A DNA stretch of 57,487 nt from Phycisphaerae bacterium (lineage in GTDB: Bacteria > Planctomycetota > Phycisphaerae > UBA1845 > PWPN01): positions 1 through 57,487 of the forward strand of contig JAAXZI010000090.1 in the NCBI GenBank assembly GCA_012719955.1, in the 5' to 3' direction. The position numbers and the translations under genes were made by a program. The notes below the pieces were generated by a model. The model was given only the letters and a program-made list of their open reading frames with translations. It ran no database searches and was not told the DNA's origin. Shown here one piece after another: positions 41,344 to 49,503 of the stretch (positions within the stretch are counted from its first letter, which is position 1; the number at the start of each line of letters is the position of its first letter).

Positions 41344-43620
41344 ATGAGCGGCGTTCAGTTCATCTACCGGCGAATGGCGGCGGGGGCGCTATGCCTGGGT
41401 CTGTATGGCCTGTGGGTGGCGTGTCTGCGTTTGCCGGCGTCGATGCCGGCAGGTACGCGCGTGGCCTCGTGGGCGTGGGCCCTGGGGCTGTTCGCCGGCG
41501 CGGGCATGGTCCTGGCCGCTGCCGCAGGCACGCTGGCCATTCTGGGCGCCCGACCGTTTCGGTGGCCATGGCGGCCGAGGGCGGCGGCCGTGATCGAGAC
41601 GGCTTTGCTGATTCCCTTTCTGATCTGGTTGACGCTCAATGAGATTACCTACAGCGTCACTTCTGAAGTGATCGGCTATGGCACGCTGAGGATGATTTGG
41701 GCGAACCCGGCCGCCACCTGGGAGGCGGCCTGGGAAATGGGCATGCCCTATCTGCTCGGCGCTGGCGTGGCCGTGTGGGTGATCGCCGCGGGCGCATGGT
41801 GGCTGTCGCACCGCTCGTTCCGCACCCTCTGGCCCACTGGGGGGCGGGCATCCTGCCCGCCTGCATCCTGCCCCTCCGCCGGAGGGCGGGCATCCTGCCC
41901 GCCTTTGGGTGTGGCGCTGGCATCCGGTCAGGGTTCAGGAGAACCGGCGTCGCGCCGATCTACTGCCTGCTGCCCGGCGGCGAGGGAAGGCTTGGAAGAT
42001 GCGGCGCCTTGCCCGTCCGTGGACCTTCCGGCCCGCCGCCGCAGGCCTTCCGCTCACCGTCTGGCCGGCTCCATGACTGGGGGATTGATCGTCCTCGCCG
42101 GCCTGCTCACTTGGCAGGTCCACACCCGCCCCAGCGAAGCCCTTACCGCCGTCTGTCGCTCGGCCCCGCCGTTGCGGGCCCTGAATGTCACCCGCGCCCT
42201 GCTGGGCCTGGGCTTCGACGGCCCGCTGGACCTGCGTCCGGGCGCCCCCATCATCAGCGAGCTCGAATACCAGGCCCGCATGGGCGCGCCCCACGAGCCG
42301 GCCCCCAACGTGGTCTTCATCGTGCTCGAATCCGTTCCGGCCAAGGCCCTGCACTGCTACGGCTATCCCCGCCCGGACGTCTCCCCCCACATGGATGCCC
42401 TGGCGGCCGGCGGCGTCCTGTTCGAGCACTGCGTAAGTACCGCGTCCTTCTCCAGTTACGGGCTGGTCTCGCTTCTTACGTCGTTGCACATGCTCCGTGC
42501 CGAGTACAACGACCACTTCAAGGATACGTCGTTTCCGCACTATTCATTGCCGCGGGTCCTCAAGCTGGCCGGCTATCAGTTGGCCCTGTTCAGCAGCGGT
42601 AATGAGGCCTTCGACAACCTCAACCAGTTTGCGCCGCCGGCCGATTTTGACGAGTACTTTTCGCTCGACGTGGCCGACGTGCCCAAGCCCGACTGCATGC
42701 GCCTGTCCGACCATTACGCGGTCGAGCGTTTCGAGGCCTGGATGGCTCGCCGCAAGGACCCCCGCCCCTTCTACTGCGGCTTTTATCTGCAATCGACGCA
42801 TTTCAACTATGAAGTGCCCGAGCCCTGGGCCTCTTATTACCAGCCTGTGCCGCCGCTTTACTCTAACGGCAGTGGTATCATTCACATCCCCCCGGACGTG
42901 CTGCCCCTGTTGAAAAACCAGTACGACAACGCGCTGCGTTTCTCGGATTACTGGGTGGGGCGGATTCGCGCGGCCCTGGAGAAGGCCGGCGTTTTCGACA
43001 ACACCATCGTGGTCATCGTCAGCGACCACGGCGAAGCCTTCATGGAGCACGGCCTGGCCCGCCACGGCGTGGCCCTGTGGGAGGAAATGATCCACATTCC
43101 CTTCATCCTCTACGCCGGCCCCGCCGTCCGCGCGCGTCTGGATCGCCCCTGGCCCTCGCGCGTAACGGCCACTGTCTCCGGCGTGGATGTTGCCCCCACA
43201 GTGGCCGGATTGGTCGGCATCCAACCGCATCCAAGCTGGCAGGGGCTCGACGTGCTGGCCCCCGGTTACACGGGCCAGGACCGCCCGGTGTTCTCTGTTC
43301 TGCAACTCACCCGCTGGCAGGAAGCCATTGTGTTTAATGGGTTTAAGTACATCTACGACCTGACCGACGTCCGGCCGCAGCTTTTTGATCTTCGCAACGA
43401 CCCCGGCGAAAAAGTGGATCTGGTGCAGCAGTGGCCGGAGCTGGCCGGCGTCATGAAAGACGTGCTGGGCGCCTGGCACACCCGTCAGTTGCACTATTAC
43501 GCCCCAACCAACCGCCCCTTCACCCACTACCTGGGGCGCTTCGAGCCGGACCCGGCCGTGGTGGAGCGTTTTCACGCCGCCATCCGTCAGTTACCCTCCG
43601 AGCTTCCACCCCGACCCTGA
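41344..43620 (+). CDS. LTA-synthase-like membrane sulfatase
   Basis: A 758-residue alkaline-phosphatase superfamily enzyme. Four hydrophobic segments lie at about 15-35, 40-65, 80-100 and 130-152, and a fifth at about 235-255, before the catalytic domain (about 315 on). Catalytic-domain signatures are VVFIVLESVPAKALHCYGYP, STASFSSYGLVSLLTS (nucleophile region), IVVIVSDHGEAFMEHG and the C-terminal IYDLTDVRPQLFDL. Such enzymes transfer phosphoethanolamine or glycerol phosphate, or act as sulfatases. Residues about 165-190 come from two GC-rich hairpin repeats in frame. The ATG at 41344 is preferred to 41302. Confidence 0.8.
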   Translation: MSGVQFIYRRMAAGALCLGLYGLWVACLRLPASMPAGTRVASWAWALGLFAGAGMVLAAAAGTLAILGARPFRWPWRPRAAAVIETALLIPFLIWLTLNEITYSVTSEVIGYGTLRMIWANPAATWEAAWEMGMPYLLGAGVAVWVIAAGAWWLSHRSFRTLWPTGGRASCPPASCPSAGGRASCPPLGVALASGQGSGEPASRRSTACCPAAREGLEDAAPCPSVDLPARRRRPSAHRLAGSMTGGLIVLAGLLTWQVHTRPSEALTAVCRSAPPLRALNVTRALLGLGFDGPLDLRPGAPIISELEYQARMGAPHEPAPNVVFIVLESVPAKALHCYGYPRPDVSPHMDALAAGGVLFEHCVSTASFSSYGLVSLLTSLHMLRAEYNDHFKDTSFPHYSLPRVLKLAGYQLALFSSGNEAFDNLNQFAPPADFDEYFSLDVADVPKPDCMRLSDHYAVERFEAWMARRKDPRPFYCGFYLQSTHFNYEVPEPWASYYQPVPPLYSNGSGIIHIPPDVLPLLKNQYDNALRFSDYWVGRIRAALEKAGVFDNTIVVIVSDHGEAFMEHGLARHGVALWEEMIHIPFILYAGPAVRARLDRPWPSRVTATVSGVDVAPTVAGLVGIQPHPSWQGLDVLAPGYTGQDRPVFSVLQLTRWQEAIVFNGFKYIYDLTDVRPQLFDLRNDPGEKVDLVQQWPELAGVMKDVLGAWHTRQLHYYAPTNRPFTHYLGRFEPDPAVVERFHAAIRQLPSELPPRP
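41843..41903 (+). repeat. Two GC hairpins inside the sulfatase gene
   Basis: Perfect GGCGGGCA-TCC-TGCCCGCC hairpins lie at 41843-41861 and 41885-41903. They add the repeated residues GGRASCPP twice between the fourth and fifth membrane helices. They are the same family as in nth (7413-7517), in the other orientation. Confidence 0.9.
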
Positions 43621-43707
43621 GGCCACCTTCGCCCTCTGTCTCCCGGTTCTGCCCTCCCTGAGTCCTCAGGCCAGTTTTTCGCCCTAATTTACTGTTCGTA
43701 GCGACCC

Positions 43708-43737
43708 TTGCCCCTCGTTGGCAAGTAAGAGTAGAAT
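43708..43737 (+). promoter_or_regulatory. Possible promoter of the secretion block
   Basis: TTGCCC (43708-43713) and TAGAAT (43732-43737) are 18 bases apart, a fair sigma-70 match (4 of 6 and 5 of 6). Transcription would begin near 43744 and leave a leader of about 126 bases before the ATG at 43870. Confidence 0.4.
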
Positions 43738-43869
43738 AACATGCGCTGGCCTGAGCCCTCGCCTGCGACGGGGTCGGTCAGGGGATGCAGAGTTGCGGCG
43801 GGCGCCCCTCCAAACCCCGGGGCGCTGGTTGCGGATGAACGGTTTCCCCCAGGTGAACGCCCACAATCC

Positions 43870-45585
43870 ATGGCCCGAAAACAAAAAAAGCTCGGCGAGA
43901 TCCTTGTCAGTTGGAATGTCATCAGCCAGAAGTCTCTCGAAGACGCTCTCGTCTATGCAACCGAGCACCATAAGCGCATCGGTGAAGCGCTGGTGGAACT
44001 CGAGCTTTGCAAGGAGGAGGACGTCACCAAGGCGCTGGCGGCGCAGTTCGATCTGGCCTACGTGGATCTCGATAAGAACTCGGCGATCAAGGCCAACCTC
44101 GATCTGATCCCGGAAAAGATCATGAAGGCCCACCAGGTCCTGCCCCTGGGCCAGACCGACGGCAAGCTGCAGGTCGTCGTCTCCGACCCCCTGGATCTGG
44201 AAACCCTCGACGTTCTGCGGTTCCGGCTCAACCCCAACATCGAAGTGTCCCTCGCGCCCCCCTCCAAGATCAAGCGGTTCATCGATACCTTCGTGGCCGA
44301 CGCCGAAAGCCGCGATCGCATCAAGCAGACGATGGACTCCATCGACCTGGACCGGCCGGAGGAAGAGGATGATCTGGCCAAGGTGGCCGGCGATGACGCC
44401 GACGCGCCCATTATCAAGCTGATTAACCAGCTTATCGGCGAGGCGGTGCGCATGCGGGCCAGCGATATCCACATCGAGCCGATGGCCGACCGGGTCCGCG
44501 TACGCTATCGCGTGGACGGCGTGTGTATGGAGCGCGAGCGCGTGCCCAAGTCCGTCCAGGGGGCCGTGACCGCCCGCTTCAAGCTGATGGCCGGCATCGA
44601 TATCGCCGAAAAACGCATCCCCCAGGACGGCCGCATCAAGCTCAATATCGGCGGCAAGCAGATCGACTTCCGTGTCAGCTCCCTGCCGTCCTACCACGGC
44701 GAGAGCATCGTGCTGCGTATTCTGCGCCCCGATTCCGTACGCGTGGGTATCCAGTCCCTGGGCTTCGAGCAGGATGACTATGAGACATTCATGAAGATCA
44801 TCCGCCGGCCCAACGGCATCTTCCTGGTGACCGGCCCGACCGGTTCGGGCAAGACCACTACGCTCTATTCGGCGCTGCAGGAGCTCAACCGCCCAGACAA
44901 GAAGATCATCACCGCGGAAGACCCGGTCGAGTACAACTTCCCGGGCATGAACCAGTGCCAGGTTCGCGAAGAAATCGGGCTGTCCTTCGCCCGCATCCTC
45001 CGGGCCATGCTGCGTCAGGCGCCCAACATCATCCTGGTCGGCGAGATTCGCGATCTTGAGGTGGGCGAAGTGGCCATCCAGGCGGCCCTCACCGGCCACC
45101 TGGTCTTCAGCACCCTGCACACCAACGACGCGCCCAGCGCCATCACCCGTCTGATCGACATGGGCATCAAGCCCTTCCTGGTGGCCAGCTCGATCCAGGC
45201 GGTCATGGCCCAGCGCCTGATCCGCGTGATCTGCGAGGAGTGCAAGGAGGACGAGCCCAACCCCAACCCGCACCTGCTCCGGCTGCTGCGCTTTACGGAC
45301 GACGAACTGCGCGGCCGGACCCTCAAACGCGGTCGCGGCTGCAAGCGCTGCAACGGCACCGGCTGCCGCGGGCGGTTGGGTATCTTCGAGATGATGACCC
45401 TGACCAACGAAATCCGCGAACTGGCCTTCAACCGGGCTTCCACCAGCCAGATTCGCAAGGCGGCCCGCGCCGCCGGCATGCGCAGCCTGCTGGATGACGG
45501 AAAACTCAAGATCCTTCGCGGAGTCACCACCCTGGAGGAAGTCGCCAAGCACGCCCAGGGCGAGGGCGTCCTGATCGACGAGTAA
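43870..45585 (+). CDS. GspE/PilB-type assembly ATPase 1
   Basis: A 571-residue secretion/pilus extension ATPase. An N-terminal MshEN-type domain (KKLGEILVSWNVISQKSLEDAL) is followed by the RecA-like ATPase. Walker A GPTGSGKTTT is near residue 322, and the Asp/His boxes lie in ITAEDPVEYNFPGM and HLVFSTLHTNDAPSA. A tetracysteine zinc site (CEEC near 456, CKRC near 490) is complete. The ATG at 43870 follows directly before the conserved MARKQKKLGEIL; the longer frame from 43741 includes the promoter. It powers pseudopilin polymerisation. A second GspE paralogue lies at 47505. Confidence 0.93.
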   Translation: MARKQKKLGEILVSWNVISQKSLEDALVYATEHHKRIGEALVELELCKEEDVTKALAAQFDLAYVDLDKNSAIKANLDLIPEKIMKAHQVLPLGQTDGKLQVVVSDPLDLETLDVLRFRLNPNIEVSLAPPSKIKRFIDTFVADAESRDRIKQTMDSIDLDRPEEEDDLAKVAGDDADAPIIKLINQLIGEAVRMRASDIHIEPMADRVRVRYRVDGVCMERERVPKSVQGAVTARFKLMAGIDIAEKRIPQDGRIKLNIGGKQIDFRVSSLPSYHGESIVLRILRPDSVRVGIQSLGFEQDDYETFMKIIRRPNGIFLVTGPTGSGKTTTLYSALQELNRPDKKIITAEDPVEYNFPGMNQCQVREEIGLSFARILRAMLRQAPNIILVGEIRDLEVGEVAIQAALTGHLVFSTLHTNDAPSAITRLIDMGIKPFLVASSIQAVMAQRLIRVICEECKEDEPNPNPHLLRLLRFTDDELRGRTLKRGRGCKRCNGTGCRGRLGIFEMMTLTNEIRELAFNRASTSQIRKAARAAGMRSLLDDGKLKILRGVTTLEEVAKHAQGEGVLIDE

Positions 45586-45589
45586 GAAG

Positions 45590-45750
45590 TCAATGACGGA
45601 TGGCGAAATCAGAATGATGGATCAATGACGAATGCCCTGATGACGAATGATGAAGCAAGCCGAGGTTGCCCGCCCCGTTTTGTCATTCGGATTTCGTCAT
45701 TCGGGCTTTTTCGACATTGGGATTTCGTCATTCGACGTTCTGAGTCAAGG
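45590..45750 (+). repeat. ATGA-word inverted repeat before pilT
   Basis: The left arm (45591-45655) has five ATGA words such as AATGACGAATGCCC and GATGACGAATGATG. The right arm (about 45679-45738) carries the complement (TTTTGTCATTCGGATTTCGT and GGGATTTCGTCATTC). The arms could fold into an imperfect hairpin of about 40 pairs between gspE1 and pilT. Confidence 0.8.
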
Positions 45751-45761
45751 AAGTTGAGACG

Positions 45762-46916
45762 ATGAGTACGCTCCACATAGACCGTATCCTCGAGACTTGT
45801 ATCAAACGCGGCGCCTCGGACATCCACCTGACCGTCGGCCGGCCGCCGGTGCTGCGGCTGCACGGCCACCTGCGCTCCCTGGAGACCAAGGTTCTCGAAC
45901 CGGAGGATACCGTCGCGCTGATGAAGGCCATCACCCCGGACCGCAACCAGCAGGAAATCCAGGAGGAAGGCGGCACCGACTTCGGTTTCGCCTACCGGGA
46001 CGCCGGCCGGTTCCGCGTGTCCGTTTTCCGTCAGAAGGGCAATCTGGCCATCGTGCTGCGTCTGATTCCCTCGCGGCTCCTGAGCTTTAAGGACATCGGC
46101 CTGCCGTCCATCTGCGCCGCCCTGTGCCGGCGGCCGCGCGGCCTGTTCCTGGTCACCGGTCCGACCGGCTCGGGCAAGACCACCACGCTGGCCTCCATGA
46201 TCAATTACATCAACGAAAACCTCGATCGCCACATCGTGACCGTCGAGGAGCCCATCGAGTATTACCATACCCACAAACGATCGCTGGTGAACCAGCGCGA
46301 GGTGGGTAACGATGTGCCCAGCTTTGCCGAGGCTCTCCGCCGCGTGCTGCGTCAGGACCCGGACGTCATCCTCGTCGGTGAATTGCGTGACCTGGAAACA
46401 ATGGAAGCCGCCATCCGCGCGGCCGAGACCGGTCACCTGGTCTTCTCCACCGTTCACACCACCGGCTGCCAGGGTACCGTCAACCGTATCATTGACGCCT
46501 TCCCCCACGAGCAGCAGGAGCAGATCCGCGTGCAGCTCTCCACCACGCTCATCGCGGTGCTCTCGCAGGCCCTCTGCCCGCGGCTGGAGAAGGGCATGGT
46601 CGCCGCCTACGAGTTCATGGTGGTCACGCCGGCCATCGCCAACCTGATTCGCGAAAACAAGACCTTCCGTATCGACTCGGCCATCCAGACCGGTAAGAAA
46701 TACGGCATGCAGCTCCTCGATGAGCACCTGTTCGATCTGTACAAGGAAAAAATCATCAGCGCCGAGGAGTGCATCGATAAGTCGCGCCACCCCGGCGAAA
46801 TGCAGGAAAAGGTGGAGGCCTTCGAGAAGGGCATTCCGCTCCCGGCCGGCAGCCCAGGCAAGCCCGGTGGCAAAGAAGGCGAAGAGCCCGAACTGCCCCC
46901 GCAGGTAAAGGCCTGA
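45762..46916 (+). CDS. pilT: PilT-type retraction ATPase
   Basis: A 384-residue PilT-family ATPase, which drives pilus depolymerisation and retraction. It begins in PilT style (LHIDRILETCIKRGASDIHLTVG). It has Walker A GPTGSGKTTT, the Asp box VTVEEPIEYYH, VGELRDLETMEAAIRAAETGH and HLVFSTVHTTG, and the C-terminal AIRENKTF-type segment (ANLIRENKTFRIDSAI). The C-terminal 30 residues are a Pro/Gly/Glu tail longer than usual. PilT is a hallmark of type IV pili rather than pure type II secretion, so this block may make a retractile pilus. Confidence 0.93.
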   Translation: MSTLHIDRILETCIKRGASDIHLTVGRPPVLRLHGHLRSLETKVLEPEDTVALMKAITPDRNQQEIQEEGGTDFGFAYRDAGRFRVSVFRQKGNLAIVLRLIPSRLLSFKDIGLPSICAALCRRPRGLFLVTGPTGSGKTTTLASMINYINENLDRHIVTVEEPIEYYHTHKRSLVNQREVGNDVPSFAEALRRVLRQDPDVILVGELRDLETMEAAIRAAETGHLVFSTVHTTGCQGTVNRIIDAFPHEQQEQIRVQLSTTLIAVLSQALCPRLEKGMVAAYEFMVVTPAIANLIRENKTFRIDSAIQTGKKYGMQLLDEHLFDLYKEKIISAEECIDKSRHPGEMQEKVEAFEKGIPLPAGSPGKPGGKEGEEPELPPQVKA

Positions 46917-46956
46917 CAGGCGAGGGACCAGCGGCGGGGGGCGAGTACGAAAATCA

Positions 46957-47160
46957 GAGCCCCGAGCGCAAGCGAGTGGAGATGAACCAGCCCCGAACGC
47001 GAGCGAAGGGGGGTTGAATTGGCCCCGAGCGCGAGCAAGGGGCTCGACGAAGGCGCAAATGAATGAGCCCGAAGCGCAAGCGAGGGCCAAGCCCCGAAGG
47101 GGCGAGACTTAATAGCCGGAGGCGCAAGCCCCCGGAGGCGATCACGTAAACCCTGCGAGC
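46957..47160 (+). repeat. Repeat D tract (GAGCCCGAAGCGCAAGCG)
   Basis: Several decaying copies of GAGCCCCGAGCGCAAGCGAG and GAGCCCGAAGCGCAAGCGAG fill the gap after pilT. The 24 bases 47065-47088 occur exactly, inverted, at 56554-56577. Confidence 0.85.
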
Positions 47161-47197
47161 CCCCGAGGGGGGTGACAGATGGAACACCAGGGGCTGC

Positions 47198-47479
47198 GTG
47201 ATAGTGGAGACGAAAACATCAGAATCCGGCGACCGGCCGCCACCGGGGAGAAAGGCCCCGCCCCTGGCGGCTGGTGGTGGTGATGCCCACGGCGGTCCTT
47301 ACAAAGGTCGTGCGCTGGGGCGTATTCTGATCCGAATGGGCAAGTTGGATCGCTCTCAGGTCGGCCAGGCCCTCGAAGTGCAACATCGGCAGGGCGGGCC
47401 GATCGGGCAGGTCCTGATAAACTTGGGTCACGTCAACGAATCCGACGTGCGGATGGCATTGGCGGCCCAGGCGGATTGA
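47198..47479 (+). CDS. Standalone GspE N-terminal (MshEN-like) domain
   Basis: A 93-residue protein consisting of only the N-domain of GspE/PilB. Its GRALGRILIRMGKLDRSQVG segment, followed by PIGQVLINLGHVNESDVRMALAAQ, is about 70 percent identical to residues 36-90 of the next gene. Start is a GTG at 47198 (or 47204). In some ATPases this domain binds c-di-GMP or the cytoplasmic GspL/PilM partner. It probably arose by partial tandem duplication and either competes for that partner or is decaying. Confidence 0.65.
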   Translation: MIVETKTSESGDRPPPGRKAPPLAAGGGDAHGGPYKGRALGRILIRMGKLDRSQVGQALEVQHRQGGPIGQVLINLGHVNESDVRMALAAQAD

Positions 47480-47504
47480 TCGAAAATCCGATAGGTGCGC
47501 AAAC

Positions 47505-49331
47505 ATGGCGGACATAGTAAAATCCCCAACCTCCGGTTCCGGCGAGCAGCAGCCCCCGCGCCGCCCCACGCCCCCCCGCGCCGGCGGCGGCAAGATGCCG
47601 CCCGTCAGCCAGCTCAAGGGCCGGCCGCTCGGACGCATCCTCATCAAGATGGGCAAGCTGAACCGAACCCAGGTCGGCGAGGCCCTCGAGCTGCAGAAGA
47701 AAAACGGCGGCCCCATCGGCCAGATCCTGGAGTCGCTCGGATATGTCACCGAATCCGACGTTCGCATCGCCCTGGCCGCCCAGGTGGGCATGGAACCGGT
47801 CGAGCTGAGCCGCTTCGACATCCCCCCCGAGGTCATCGCTCCGGGTCCGGCCCAGATGGCCCACACCTACCGCATCATCCCCATCGACTATGAGCCGGCC
47901 TCCAAGCTGCTCTCCATCGTGGTCGACGACCCGGCCAACTTCCAGGCCACCGACGACCTGAAGACCCTCCTCGGCGTCCAGATCAAGGCCTCCATCTGCA
48001 GCCCCGAGGACATGAGCGCCGCCCTGACCCGCTTCTACCCCGAGGACCAGGTCGAATCCATCAATGACTTGATCAACGAGTTGGCCGGCGACGAAGATCT
48101 CTCCAAGTTCGAGGGCCGCGGCGAAAGCATCGACCTCGACGAACTCAAGGAACTGGCCGAGTCCAACCCGGTCAAGAAGCTGCTCAACCTCGTCCTCCTC
48201 CAGGCCATCAAGGACAAGGCCTCCGACATTCACTTTGAGCCTTTCGAGGACGAGTACAAGATGCGCTACCGCATCGACGGCGTCCTCTACGAGATGGTGC
48301 CTCCGCCCCGGCACATCGCCATGGCCATCGCCAGCCGCATCAAGGTCATGGCCAACCTGAACATCGCCGAACGCCGCCTGCCCCAGGACGGCCGTATCGA
48401 ACTCCAGGTCGGCGGCAACCCCGTGGACCTCCGCGTCAGCGTGCTGCCCACCATGTTCGGCGAAAGCGTGGTCATGCGTGTTCTCGACCGCGGCAACGTC
48501 CGCCTGAGCCTCGACCGCATCGGCATGCGCGACGACGATCTGGTCATCTTCCGCCAGTTGATCGATAAGCCCAACGGCATCATTATCAACACCGGCCCCA
48601 CCGGGTCCGGTAAAACCACCACGCTGTACTCCGCGCTCAATGAACTCAACACCATCGACGTAAAGATCCTCACCGCTGAGGACCCCGTCGAATACGACAT
48701 CGATGGCCTGATCCAGTGCCAGATCAACCCCGAGGCCGGCCTGACTTTCGCCAAGTGCCTCCGCAGCTTTCTGCGCCAGGACCCCGACATCATCCTCGTC
48801 GGCGAAATCCGCGACCTCGAAACGGCGCAAATCGCCGTGCAGGCCTCTTTGACCGGACACCTGGTCTTCACGACCCTTCACACGAACGATGCTCCGTCGG
48901 CCATCGCGCGTCTGGTGGACCTCGGCGTGGAGCCATTCCTCATCACCGCGACGCTGGAAGCCATCGTTGCTCAGCGTCTGGTCCGGCGGATCTGTGAGAA
49001 TTGCAAGGAAGAGTTCCATCCAACTGAAGAAATGTTGATGGAGCTCGAATTGAGGCCGGAGGACGTCAAGGACAAGGTTTTCATGTACGGCCGGGGTTGC
49101 GATTACTGCAACAACACCGGCTACAAGGGGCGATTGGGTCTCTTCGAAATGATGGTCATGAACGATGAGATGCGCGACCTGATCATGAAACATGCCTCGA
49201 CCAACGTCCTGCGGACCGCGGCCCGCAAGGCCGGGATGAGAAGCTTGCGGGAATCCGGTTTATTGGCCATCTATGAGGGCCTCACCTCTATCGAAGAGGT
49301 GGTCCGCGAGACGATTATGGAAGAGCTGTAG
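47505..49331 (+). CDS. GspE/PilB-type assembly ATPase 2
   Basis: A 608-residue paralogue of the ATPase at 43870. It has a Pro/Gly-rich start, an MshEN-type domain (36-95), a second N-domain (about 100-175) and the ATPase core. Walker A GPTGSGKTTT is near residue 364; AEDPVEYDIDGLIQCQIN and HLVFTTLHTNDAPSA follow. The zinc cysteines CENC and CDYC are complete. It lies directly before gspF, so it is the more likely main motor of this block, and ATPase 1 may drive a separate process. The start ATG at 47505 is 25 bases after the partial copy. Confidence 0.93.
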   Translation: MADIVKSPTSGSGEQQPPRRPTPPRAGGGKMPPVSQLKGRPLGRILIKMGKLNRTQVGEALELQKKNGGPIGQILESLGYVTESDVRIALAAQVGMEPVELSRFDIPPEVIAPGPAQMAHTYRIIPIDYEPASKLLSIVVDDPANFQATDDLKTLLGVQIKASICSPEDMSAALTRFYPEDQVESINDLINELAGDEDLSKFEGRGESIDLDELKELAESNPVKKLLNLVLLQAIKDKASDIHFEPFEDEYKMRYRIDGVLYEMVPPPRHIAMAIASRIKVMANLNIAERRLPQDGRIELQVGGNPVDLRVSVLPTMFGESVVMRVLDRGNVRLSLDRIGMRDDDLVIFRQLIDKPNGIIINTGPTGSGKTTTLYSALNELNTIDVKILTAEDPVEYDIDGLIQCQINPEAGLTFAKCLRSFLRQDPDIILVGEIRDLETAQIAVQASLTGHLVFTTLHTNDAPSAIARLVDLGVEPFLITATLEAIVAQRLVRRICENCKEEFHPTEEMLMELELRPEDVKDKVFMYGRGCDYCNNTGYKGRLGLFEMMVMNDEMRDLIMKHASTNVLRTAARKAGMRSLRESGLLAIYEGLTSIEEVVRETIMEEL

Positions 49332-49345
49332 GAGAGAAATGGTTA

Positions 49346-49437
49346 ATGTCTAACGAAGCCCAATCGCGGAAGGCCTGATGGCGAAAGGGAGCTGGCTCCT
49401 TTAGTCATTAGACATTAGTCGTTAGACATTAGACATT
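49346..49437 (+). repeat. Inverted repeat with GTTAGACATT words
   Basis: AATGTCTAACGA (49346-49357) is exactly complementary to TCGTTAGACATT (49419-49430). Extra copies (CATTAGACATTAG, AGACATTAGACATT) follow in the right arm. It lies between gspE2 and gspF. Confidence 0.8.
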
Positions 49438-49503
49438 TAGGCGTCCAGGCGGGGAGTGGATTGAAAGAGCGGGTGATGTTCCGCCCATTATGGGAGCCGT
49501 GTC

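Noticed and set aside
43684-45552. 622-codon minus-strand frame opposite gspE1
   Set aside because: Antisense shadow of a conserved gene.
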